A stretch of 5,108 bases of DNA from the NCBI GenBank assembly GCA_023443145.1, contig JAEZVS010000108.1, forward strand, positions 1 to 5,108. Reading direction: 5' to 3'. Positions 1 to 5,108 of the stretch are shown piece by piece; the stretch's first letter is position 1, and each line of letters begins with the position of its first letter. Under the pieces are notes generated by a model, which made no database searches, was not told the origin of the DNA, and worked only from the letters and a program-made list of their open reading frames with translations. The position numbers and the translations under genes were made by a program. This stretch comes from Bacillota bacterium (GTDB taxonomy: Bacteria; Bacillota; Peptococcia; Peptococcales; Peptococcaceae).

Positions 1-357
1 CTCTGCACCAGTCAGAGCATGTTGCTTAATTTCAAATACTTTTTGAGCCACTTTCTCTCGAATAAGATCTTCATCTTTGCTTGGCACCACTTGAATAAAG
101 TAATTTTGAGGTTTATCTTTATAAAAATAATACTTTAGGATGTGTTTATATGGATCAAACGCTGAATAGTTCATCCCTACTTTATCAATATATTGGTCGA
201 AGGATTCCGAAGACTCGATGTCGGCTTGAATGATATTGTTATTTAAAAGTTCGAAGGTGGCTTCTTCCGGAGTTTTTGCCATCACTATTTGCGGCAAGTT
301 CACTAAAAGAAAGACAGCCAAAACCATCCATAGAGTTTTGCTCTTAATATATCGCAT
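1..357 (-). CDS. Exported protein of unknown family, N-terminal part (cut by left edge)
   Basis: The frame is open for 119 codons from an ATG at 355-357 to the window edge, so the C-terminus is missing. I do not recognise the family. The N-terminus is a classic Sec signal peptide: a basic start (MRYIKSK), a hydrophobic core at about residues 9-22 (LWMVLAVFLLVN), and a likely signal peptidase I site after VMA at residue 27, followed by KTPEE. There is no lipobox cysteine, so a soluble secreted or cell-surface protein is expected rather than a lipoprotein. The visible mature part is polar and mixed-charge, with an aromatic stretch around residues 70-88 (YKHILKYYFYKDK) and no cysteine. An AGGAGG site at 362-367 supports this start, although the 4-base spacer is short. 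It has its own upstream region after a terminator, so it is probably transcribed separately from the hem-miaB series. That a real exported protein is encoded is quite sure; its function is unknown. Confidence 0.8.
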   Translation of the reverse strand, partial: MRYIKSKTLWMVLAVFLLVNLPQIVMAKTPEEATFELLNNNIIQADIESSESFDQYIDKVGMNYSAFDPYKHILKYYFYKDKPQNYFIQVVPSKDEDLIREKVAQKVFEIKQHALTGAE

Positions 358-426
358 ACGGCCTCCTAAAAGACGTCACGTCACCTATATGGCGTTATAC
401 GATTTCTAACAAACAATCTTGTAGTA
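358..426 (-). promoter_or_regulatory. Leader and ribosome binding site of the exported-protein gene
   Basis: This is the inferred untranslated leader. On the minus strand it ends in AGGAGG (362-367), four bases before the ATG. The middle holds a short tandem repeat, ACGTC twice on the plus strand (373-382), which reads GTGACGTGACGT on the coding strand. I see no riboswitch-like structure or long inverted repeat. Assignment as a leader depends on the candidate promoter being right; the ribosome binding site itself is clear. Confidence 0.5.
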
Positions 427-455
427 AGTCTACCACGCAATATTACAAGCCGCAA
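427..455 (-). promoter_or_regulatory. Candidate sigma-A-type promoter for the exported-protein gene
   Basis: Read on the minus strand, TTGCGG (450-455) and TAGACT (427-432) are separated by 17 bases. The -10 box is preceded by TGG, which fits an extended -10 (TGn). Matches to consensus are partial (3/6 and 4/6), so the extended -10 and the ideal spacing carry most of the support. Transcription would start near 420, giving a leader of about 60 bases before the ATG at 357. TATAAC at 394-399 is a better -10 hexamer, but I find no acceptable -35 for it. The location between a terminator and a gene with a strong ribosome binding site makes a promoter here likely; the exact boxes are tentative. Confidence 0.35.
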
Positions 456-484
456 GGGGGAAAAATTTACATAAACTTAAGAAA

Positions 485-527
485 GCAAAAATAGACCGCT
501 CACTTCGCACACGGAAATGAGCGGTCT
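485..527 (-). terminator. Intrinsic terminator closing the hemD-to-arsC-like series
   Basis: A perfect 10-bp inverted repeat pairs AGACCGCTCA (493-502) with TGAGCGGTCT (518-527). After one mismatch the stem can extend by three more pairs (504-506 with 514-516). On the minus strand the hairpin is followed directly by ATTTTTGCTTTC, the expected U-rich tract. It begins 12 bases past the stop codon of the ArsC/Spx-family gene, so it ends that transcription unit. The plus-strand side of the hairpin has no T tract, so it is expected to work only for leftward transcription. Confidence 0.9.
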
Positions 528-538
528 TACATATGTCT

Positions 539-901
539 TTAATGTTCTTCTTCGAGGGCTTCCAACCATTCTTTTTCACGAAAACCGGATAAAATTTTTC
601 CTGACGGTAAAACCAGGATGGGACGCTTTATAAGCATGGGATCGCTGGTTAACTCAGATAATTGCTCGTCATAAGACATAGCATCCAGCTTATTTTTTAA
701 ACCTCTTTCGCGATACAGCATCCCAGATGTATTAAAAAATTTGCGAATAGGCTTACCTGTTTTCTGAATATATCTTTCCATTTCCTCTTTTTGAGGAGAG
801 GCTTCAATAATATGCCGCGCTTCATATACCACCCCACGGTCATCAAGCCATTTTTTTGCTTTTTGACACGTCGAGCATTTTGGATAATAGATAAATTCCA
901 T
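539..901 (-). CDS. ArsC/Spx-family thiol protein (YusI-like)
   Basis: A 120-residue protein with the thioredoxin-like fold of the arsenate reductase (ArsC)/Spx family. It begins MEFIYYPKCSTCQKAKKW, with a redox CxxC at Cys9/Cys12 placed as in Spx, then KFFNTSG (54-60), the Tyr-Arg-Glu segment (63-65), and the family LIKRPI motif with Arg93 (90-95). These segments and the full length resemble B. subtilis YusI more than Spx, so neither arsenate reduction nor RNA polymerase binding should be assumed. The start is the ATG at 899-901: AAGGTGA (907-913) sits 5 bases upstream and the family N-terminus begins here. The frame stays open upstream to 970, but those 23 codons lie inside the preceding gene's cysteine tail in another frame and encode a low-complexity Ala/Pro stretch unlike the family. 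The ribosome binding site overlaps the stop codon of the preceding gene, only 10 bases away, which suggests coupled translation. It is the last gene before the terminator. The family call is sure; the biochemical role is not. Confidence 0.88.
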   Translation of the reverse strand: MEFIYYPKCSTCQKAKKWLDDRGVVYEARHIIEASPQKEEMERYIQKTGKPIRKFFNTSGMLYRERGLKNKLDAMSYDEQLSELTSDPMLIKRPILVLPSGKILSGFREKEWLEALEEEH

Positions 902-906
902 CACGC

Positions 907-913
907 TCACCTT
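907..913 (-). promoter_or_regulatory. Ribosome binding site that sets the ArsC/Spx-like start
   Basis: AAGGTGA on the minus strand lies 5 bases before the ATG at 899-901 and overlaps the TAA stop (912-914) of the upstream gene. It is the main sequence argument for the short, 120-residue version of the downstream protein. Confidence 0.75.
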
Positions 914-1289
914 AATGGCAAGAGGAGCAATCACCGGAACTGCAGGTGCTGCAGCTGTTCTGGTTGCCATTAATGGCCGTTGAAATCAGCATATTCACCG
1001 ACTCCAACATTTGATTTAATTCTTGGCTGGCACTCAAATATTCATTGATAATTTGATTTTCACTCATTTTCTTTTCAAGGTCATCCAAACGCTGTTTTTT
1101 ATCTTCCGGCAAATCTTCATAATTGAGACCGTTATTAATGGCTTCAGCTTGAATGGCCTGATATTCCTCTACAATTTCACGGGCCGTTAAATCAATCATA
1201 ATGCGCAATTCGGTTTCTTTTACGCGGCGCAGTTCCGGACTTTCCGCAATTTCATCTGCCAGTTCCTTAGCTTTATCATAAATACTCAC
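912..1289 (-). CDS. YlbF/YmcA (RicA/RicF)-family protein with four-cysteine tail
   Basis: A 125-residue, mostly helical, charged protein that fits the YlbF/YmcA family. In B. subtilis, YmcA, YlbF and YaaT (RicA, RicF, RicT) form a cytoplasmic complex that carries [4Fe-4S] clusters and assists RNase Y in mRNA maturation. The helical body spans about residues 1-108 (SIYDKAKELADEIAESPEL near the start, NQIINEYLSASQELNQML near the end). It is followed by a tail with Cys113, Cys116, Cys121 and Cys124, spaced CxxC-x4-CxxC and ending in His, a plausible metal or iron-sulfur site. The start chosen is GTG at 1287-1289, with GGAGG (1298-1302) 8 bases upstream. A TTG at 1302-1304 would add five residues but overlaps that ribosome binding site. 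It lies 30 bases after miaB, the same order as ymcB-ymcA in B. subtilis, which favours a RicA role; RicF remains possible from sequence alone. The family call is fairly sure; the paralogue is not. Confidence 0.85.
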   Translation of the reverse strand: MSIYDKAKELADEIAESPELRRVKETELRIMIDLTAREIVEEYQAIQAEAINNGLNYEDLPEDKKQRLDDLEKKMSENQIINEYLSASQELNQMLESVNMLISTAINGNQNSCSTCSSGDCSSCH

Positions 1290-1297
1290 GTATGATT

Positions 1298-1302
1298 CCT
1301 CC
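1298..1302 (-). promoter_or_regulatory. Ribosome binding site that sets the YlbF/YmcA-family start
   Basis: GGAGG on the minus strand is followed after 8 bases by GTG AGT ATT TAT. The competing TTG start (1302-1304) overlaps the first base of this site and has no good site of its own, so initiation at the GTG (1287-1289) is preferred. Confidence 0.75.
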
Positions 1303-1319
1303 AATACCTGTTTTATATT

Positions 1320-2654
1320 TTATATGCGCTTGCCTTTTAAGAGCCAAGTTTGGGCTTCTGTAATGGCAACTTCAACAAATTCTCCCACAAGAGTTGGGGG
1401 GCCTTCAAAGTGAACCAATTTAGCCGTATCGGTTTTAGCGCTTAAAACTTGACCGTTGGTTTTACTTACCCCATCCACCAATACATTAATCACTTTATCT
1501 ACATAGTCTTCGTTACGGCGCAAACTCCATTTGCTAAGCACCTTATTCAGTCGGGCTAAGCGTTCTTTTTTTTCTGCAAGCGTAACATGATCTTCAAATG
1601 ACACTGCTTTCGTACCCGGTCTGGGAGAATACACAAAAGAAAATGCATTATCGTATCCCACTTGTTCCACCAAATCAAGGGTATCGAGAAAATCCTCTTC
1701 CGTTTCTCCCGGAAATCCGACTATGATGTCTGTCGTAAGTGCGACATCTGGAACAGCTTGTTTTAATCGAGCGATGACGTCCAAGTAATGTTCGCGAGTG
1801 TAACCACGATTCATCTTTTTAAGCACTCGATTACTGCCGGATTGTACCGGTAGATGGATGCCGTGACAAATATGCCGCCCACCGCGAATCACATCAATCA
1901 ACTCATCTGAAAAGTCTTTGGGATGAGAAGTCATAAAGCGAATTCTCTCAAGCCCCTCAATATCATCGGCTCGTCTAAGCAATTCCGGAAAAGTATCAAG
2001 ACCATTTTTTAAGTCGTTGCCATAGGAGTTAACATTTTGTCCCAGAAAAGTGATTTCTTTTACACCATCGGCCACCAAATGACGGACTTCGCTTAAGATG
2101 CTCTCCATTTTCCGGCTGCGTTCTCGGCCTCGAACATATGGGACGATACAATAGGTACAAAAGTTATTGCAGCCAAAAGTAATGTTCACCAGTGCCTTAA
2201 AGTTATGAAGTCGATCGGTAGGTAAAGCATTTTCAATCAACAGCTCATCGGTGGGAATATTAATGACGCGTTCACCCGTGGTCCGAATATAATCCACATA
2301 CCGAGCTGTATCGGTTAACGAATTGGTGCCCATTAAAAGATTGACATGAGGACAGGCGCGTAATATTTTCGGTACAATATCTTGTTGTTGCACCATACAG
2401 CCACTCACACCGATTACACGAGAAGGATCTTCTTCCGCAAGGTGTCGCAATTCTCCTAAGAGGCTCAGCACCTTATGTTCTGCTTTTTCTCGAATGCAGC
2501 AGGTATTTAAGATGATGATATCTGCCGATTCACGTAAAGGCGATGGTTCATAGCCTTCTTGAGCTAAAAGGCCTGCCATCATCTCCGAATCGTGTTCGTT
2601 CATCTGACAGCCAAAGGTTTGAATAAAATAGCTGCCTTTTCCTTTGACGCTCAA
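1320..2654 (-). CDS. miaB: tRNA-2-methylthio-N6-dimethylallyladenosine synthase MiaB
   Basis: This radical-SAM methylthiotransferase adds a methylthio group to N6-isopentenyl-adenosine at position 37 of tRNAs that read codons starting with U. The protein has 444 residues, normal for the family. The N-terminal MTTase domain (about 8-130) holds the auxiliary [4Fe-4S] ligands Cys16 (FGCQMNEHDSE), Cys52 (NTCCIREKAE) and Cys86 (SGCM). The radical-SAM core has Cys162, Cys166 and Cys169 in GCNNFCTYCIVPYVRGRE. A C-terminal TRAM domain covers about 378-442. GCQMNEHDSE and the VPYVRGRERSR segment mark MiaB rather than RimO or MtaB. The start is a TTG at 2652-2654: an in-frame TGA stands three codons upstream and no ATG or GTG is available before the conserved region. 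It overlaps the hemL stop as TTGA, and AAAGGTG (2666-2672) lies 11 bases upstream, so translation is probably coupled to hemL. Both cluster-binding triads are intact, so the enzyme should be active. Confidence 0.97.
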   Translation of the reverse strand: MSVKGKGSYFIQTFGCQMNEHDSEMMAGLLAQEGYEPSPLRESADIIILNTCCIREKAEHKVLSLLGELRHLAEEDPSRVIGVSGCMVQQQDIVPKILRACPHVNLLMGTNSLTDTARYVDYIRTTGERVINIPTDELLIENALPTDRLHNFKALVNITFGCNNFCTYCIVPYVRGRERSRKMESILSEVRHLVADGVKEITFLGQNVNSYGNDLKNGLDTFPELLRRADDIEGLERIRFMTSHPKDFSDELIDVIRGGRHICHGIHLPVQSGSNRVLKKMNRGYTREHYLDVIARLKQAVPDVALTTDIIVGFPGETEEDFLDTLDLVEQVGYDNAFSFVYSPRPGTKAVSFEDHVTLAEKKERLARLNKVLSKWSLRRNEDYVDKVINVLVDGVSKTNGQVLSAKTDTAKLVHFEGPPTLVGEFVEVAITEAQTWLLKGKRI

Positions 2655-3952
2655 ATTTGTTCACGCACCTTTACAAAGGCGCGCTCTGCAGCCTCAACGG
2701 TGCGCGCAATATCTTCATCCGTATGAGCCGTTGAAATAAAGAGACATTCAAACTGTGACGGCGGCAAATGAATGCCTTCTTCAAGCATGCCTTGAAAGAA
2801 TCTGGCATACTGATCCGTATTTGCACCCATGGCATCTTTATGTGTATGGACTTCGTGATTGGTAAAAAACACCGTCAATAGAGATCCCATTTGGTTTATC
2901 ACAACCGGAACATCTGCATTTTTGGCAGCATTTTTTAAGCCTTCTGCCAGTTGCCGGCCCAACTCTTCCAGCCGATCATATGGATTTGTGGCTTCCAATG
3001 TGCGAAGCACAGCCAAGCCTGCGGCCATCGCACAAGGATTACCCGAAAGCGTACCGGCCTGATATACTTCGCCAACGGGCGAAAGATGACGCATAATCTC
3101 TTTGCTGCCACCAAAGGCCCCCACAGGAAGACCGCCGCCGATAATTTTTCCCATGCAGGTCAGATCAGGTCGAATACCGAATTTCTTTTGTGCCCCCCCT
3201 ATTGAAGCCCGAAAGCCCGAAATAACCTCATCAAAAATCAGCAATGCACCATACTTTTCAGTTAAGGTGCGTAAACCTTCCAAGAAACCGGGCACAGGCG
3301 GCACCAAGCCCATATTGCCAGCAATAGGTTCAACAATCACAGCTGCAATATTTGAAGGATATTCTTTGAAAAGGGCTTCAACACTATCCAAGTCATTATA
3401 TGATGCTGTCAGGGTTTCTTTAGCAATAGCATCAGGCACGCCCGGGCTAGACGGCACGCCGAAAGTCATGGCGCCGGATCCGGCTTGAATGAGTAAGTGA
3501 TCCGCATGGCCATGATAGCATCCTTGAAATTTAATAATTTTATCTCGCTTGGTCACACCACGTGCCAAACGCAACGCACTCATGGTGGCTTCGGTACCAG
3601 ATGACACCATGCGTACCATATCTACCGCGGGCATAAGAGCGCAAATTTTTTCTGCCATTTCGGTTTCAATAACCGTGGGCATGCCAAAAGTCGTACCTTG
3701 CTCTACTGATTTTTTAACAGCATTCTGAACTTCCGCATGACAATGCCCCAAAATCAATGGCCCCCATGAACACACATAATCAATCAGTTCATTGCCATCT
3801 ACATCAAAAATATGGGCGCCTTTTCCACGTTCAACAAAAATTGGATGTTCACCGACCGATTGAAAAGCTCGCACAGGGCTGTTGACACCCCCAGGGATTA
3901 CCTGACAAGCGGCACTGTATTCCTTTTGAGATCTGTTAAATTCAAGTGTCAT
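2651..3952 (-). CDS. hemL: Glutamate-1-semialdehyde 2,1-aminomutase
   Basis: This PLP-dependent enzyme converts glutamate-1-semialdehyde to 5-aminolevulinate, the last step of the C5 route into tetrapyrroles. The protein has 433 residues, the usual length. Family landmarks in order are the N-terminal PGGVNSPVRAF (20-30), SSGTEATMSALRLAR (117-131), the gating-loop region AGSGAMTFGVPSSPGVP (157-173), FDEVISGFR (240-248), the PLP-binding lysine Lys269 in CMGKIIGGGLPVGAFGG, and AGTLSGNP (299-306). GSA aminomutase is favoured over other class III aminotransferases by the gating loop and the N-terminal segment. The start is ATG at 3950-3952, overlapping the hemB stop as ATGA, with AAAGGAGG (3960-3967) 7 bases upstream. 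Nine further in-frame codons are possible upstream but span the ribosome binding site and do not look like the family. The end overlaps miaB. A run of seven G in the coding strand near 3193-3199 is read through in frame. Enzyme identity is very sure. Confidence 0.97.
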   Translation of the reverse strand: MTLEFNRSQKEYSAACQVIPGGVNSPVRAFQSVGEHPIFVERGKGAHIFDVDGNELIDYVCSWGPLILGHCHAEVQNAVKKSVEQGTTFGMPTVIETEMAEKICALMPAVDMVRMVSSGTEATMSALRLARGVTKRDKIIKFQGCYHGHADHLLIQAGSGAMTFGVPSSPGVPDAIAKETLTASYNDLDSVEALFKEYPSNIAAVIVEPIAGNMGLVPPVPGFLEGLRTLTEKYGALLIFDEVISGFRASIGGAQKKFGIRPDLTCMGKIIGGGLPVGAFGGSKEIMRHLSPVGEVYQAGTLSGNPCAMAAGLAVLRTLEATNPYDRLEELGRQLAEGLKNAAKNADVPVVINQMGSLLTVFFTNHEVHTHKDAMGANTDQYARFFQGMLEEGIHLPPSQFECLFISTAHTDEDIARTVEAAERAFVKVREQI

Positions 3953-4932
3953 ACATTTTCCTCCTTTAACCATGTACATACATCGATGGCATGATAGGTA
4001 ATGATCAAATCAGCACCGGCGCGTTTAAAGGCCACCATTTGTTCCATAACTATTTGTCTTTCATCAATCCACCCATTGTGAGCTGCAGCTTTCACCATTG
4101 AAAATTCACCACTCACATTATACGTAACAATAGGCTCATCAAAACGCTCTCTTGCCTCTTTAATGAGGTCCAAATAGGCCAATCCCGGCTTAATAATAAT
4201 AAAATCCGTACCTTCCGCCACATCAAGCTCTATTTCTTGCATCGCTTGTCTTATGCCTGATTGGGGATCCATCTGATAGCTTCGACGATCCCCAAATTGC
4301 GGTGCAGATCCTGCTGCATCGCGAAACGGGCCATAAAAAGCCGAAGCAAATTTAGCCGAATGGGCCATAATCGACACGTGATGAAAACCGTTATTATCAA
4401 GGGCTTCACGGATATATCCAACCCGTCCATCCATCATATCGGAAGGTGCCAGCATATCTGCCCCTGCTTTGGCATGGCTTAACGCAACCTTAACCAGAAG
4501 TTCTAAAGTAGGATCATTCTGCACATATGCATCTTTAATAAAGCCGCAATGTCCGTGATTGGTGTATTCGCATAAACACACGTCAGTGGTAATCACCAAA
4601 TTGGGATAAGCTTGACGAATGAGACGCACCGCTTGTTGTACAATGCCTTTTTCTGCATAAGCTTCACTACCCACCTCATCTTTGTGCGCAGGAATACCGA
4701 ACAACATAATGGCACCAACACCAGCAGAAACAGCTCGCGTCACTTCCTCCAGGACTTTATCCAAAGAAAATTGATACACACCCGGCATGGATGGTACCGG
4801 ATTTTTTATTTGTTCGCCTTCTATAACAAAAATCGGGTAAATGAAATCGCTGGAATGAAGGCGGATTTCTTTAAACATTTCGCGAATGTCTGAACGAAGA
4901 CGCAAACGGCGCATTCTCTTTTCCGGAAACAT
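3949..4932 (-). CDS. hemB: Porphobilinogen synthase (delta-aminolevulinic acid dehydratase), zinc type
   Basis: HemB condenses two 5-aminolevulinate molecules into porphobilinogen. The protein has 327 residues, typical length for a TIM-barrel octameric enzyme. The zinc-site cysteines Cys119, Cys121 and Cys129 are present in DVCLCEYTNHGHCG, so this is the zinc-dependent rather than the magnesium-only type. The two Schiff-base lysines are Lys194 (HSAKFASAFYGPFRDA) and Lys248 (GTDFIIIKPGLAY, which fits the family signature). YNVSGEFSM (271-279) and Tyr313 near the C-terminus complete the active site. Two positions look unusual from memory: His191 where Tyr is common before the first lysine (MAHSAKF rather than MSYSAKY), and TYHAIDV where TYFA or TYYA is common. 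Start: ATG at 4930-4932, with AAAGGGGAG (4939-4947) 6 bases upstream. It follows hemD by 14 bases and overlaps hemL by four, as part of one tetrapyrrole operon. Confidence 0.97.
   Translation of the reverse strand: MFPEKRMRRLRLRSDIREMFKEIRLHSSDFIYPIFVIEGEQIKNPVPSMPGVYQFSLDKVLEEVTRAVSAGVGAIMLFGIPAHKDEVGSEAYAEKGIVQQAVRLIRQAYPNLVITTDVCLCEYTNHGHCGFIKDAYVQNDPTLELLVKVALSHAKAGADMLAPSDMMDGRVGYIREALDNNGFHHVSIMAHSAKFASAFYGPFRDAAGSAPQFGDRRSYQMDPQSGIRQAMQEIELDVAEGTDFIIIKPGLAYLDLIKEARERFDEPIVTYNVSGEFSMVKAAAHNGWIDERQIVMEQMVAFKRAGADLIITYHAIDVCTWLKEENV
3960..3967 (-). promoter_or_regulatory. Ribosome binding site of hemL inside the end of hemB
   Basis: AAAGGAGG on the minus strand lies within the last codons of hemB (Lys-Glu-Glu) and 7 bases before the hemL ATG. 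It decides the hemL start against an upstream in-frame ATG at 3977-3979. Confidence 0.85.
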
Positions 4933-4946
4933 ATTTTTCTCCCCTT

Positions 4947-5108
4947 TCAGACGGAACGCACCAAAGCTTCCACCAGTCCATCAATGGTAAATTGATCTGC
5001 TTCCACATCAATCTTTAAGCCGGCTTCTCGGGCTGTTTGACTGGTAATCGGACCAATAGAAATCAAACGCACATTATTCAGTAACGATATATCGCGATCG
5101 ATCACTTT
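4947..5108 (-). CDS. hemD: Uroporphyrinogen-III synthase, C-terminal end (cut by right edge)
   Basis: Only the last 53 residues and the TGA stop (4947-4949) lie in the window. The segment LISIGPITSQTAREAGLKI (residues 15-33 of the visible part) followed by VEADQFTIDGLVEAL is the typical C-terminus of HemD, which closes and inverts ring D of hydroxymethylbilane to give uroporphyrinogen III. In many anaerobic Bacillota this domain is fused behind a CobA/SirA-type uroporphyrinogen-III methyltransferase; the window cannot show whether that is so here. Its position 14 bases before hemB, with the hemB ribosome binding site touching its stop codon, places it in the same operon and supports the call. 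Confidence 0.85.
   Translation of the reverse strand, partial: KVIDRDISLLNNVRLISIGPITSQTAREAGLKIDVEADQFTIDGLVEALVRSV

Noticed and set aside
358..538. Possible small RNA, riboswitch or extra gene in the only intergenic region
   Set aside because: Apart from the terminator, candidate promoter and ribosome binding site, I find no long inverted repeat, riboswitch-like pattern or credible small frame.
851..857. Run of seven A in the ArsC/Spx-like coding strand
   Set aside because: It encodes Lys-Lys just after the CxxC, typical for this family, and the frame is intact.
1566..1573. Run of eight A in the miaB coding strand (A AAA AAG-like), a possible slippage site
   Set aside because: It encodes the Glu-Lys-Lys-Glu of a normal MiaB sequence in the main frame. 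I see no downstream structure or useful alternative frame that would support programmed frameshifting.
3193..3199. Run of seven G in the hemL coding strand, a possible frameshift or sequencing error
   Set aside because: The HemL reading frame and motifs continue normally on both sides, so no frameshift is present.
2951..3488. Plus-strand open frames opposite hemL
   Set aside because: They lie fully antisense to a clearly conserved gene, encode no recognisable domains, and are the usual shadows of a coding region.
4612..4893. Plus-strand open frame of 93 codons opposite hemB
   Set aside because: Antisense to an intact hemB with all catalytic residues; composition and content do not look like a protein family.
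1..5108. Defence system, mobile element, CRISPR array or other accessory island
   Set aside because: No transposase, integrase, repeat array, target-site duplication or shift in base composition is visible; all identified genes but the edge protein belong to core families.

Overview
The window is a moderate-GC stretch from a low- to mid-GC Gram-positive-lineage bacterium (Bacillota). The evidence is strong AGGAGG-type ribosome binding sites, a YlbF/YmcA (RicA-type) gene directly after miaB as in Bacillus subtilis, and a YusI-like member of the ArsC/Spx family. A block with hemD, hemB and hemL in this order suggests an anaerobic Clostridia or Negativicutes relative rather than a Bacillus. That placement is inference; nothing in the window fixes the genus.

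All genes lie on the minus strand and are read from right to left. From the right edge they are: the C-terminal end of uroporphyrinogen-III synthase (hemD, or the HemD half of a CobA-HemD fusion; cut by the window); hemB (porphobilinogen synthase); hemL (glutamate-1-semialdehyde aminomutase); miaB (tRNA methylthiotransferase); a YlbF/YmcA family gene with a four-cysteine tail; and a small CxxC protein of the ArsC/Spx family. Gaps between these genes are at most 30 bases. hemB/hemL and hemL/miaB overlap by 4 bases each. A clear intrinsic terminator at about 485-527 closes the series. This is very probably one transcription unit whose promoter lies outside the window to the right.

Left of the terminator, a roughly 180-base intergenic region holds a candidate promoter and a strong ribosome binding site for a separate gene on the same strand. 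That gene encodes an exported protein of unknown family and runs off the left edge after 119 residues.

The hem genes supply tetrapyrrole precursors (glutamate-1-semialdehyde to 5-aminolevulinate, then porphobilinogen, then closure to uroporphyrinogen III) for heme, siroheme or cobalamin. The three downstream genes share an iron-sulfur or thiol theme: MiaB needs two [4Fe-4S] clusters, the YlbF/YmcA protein carries a CxxC-x4-CxxC tail, and the ArsC/Spx protein has a redox CxxC. No mobile element, CRISPR array, tRNA or rRNA gene was seen. The region looks like core housekeeping sequence rather than an accessory island. Start codons for hemL, the YlbF/YmcA gene and the ArsC/Spx gene were set inward of the longest possible reading frames on ribosome binding site and homology grounds.
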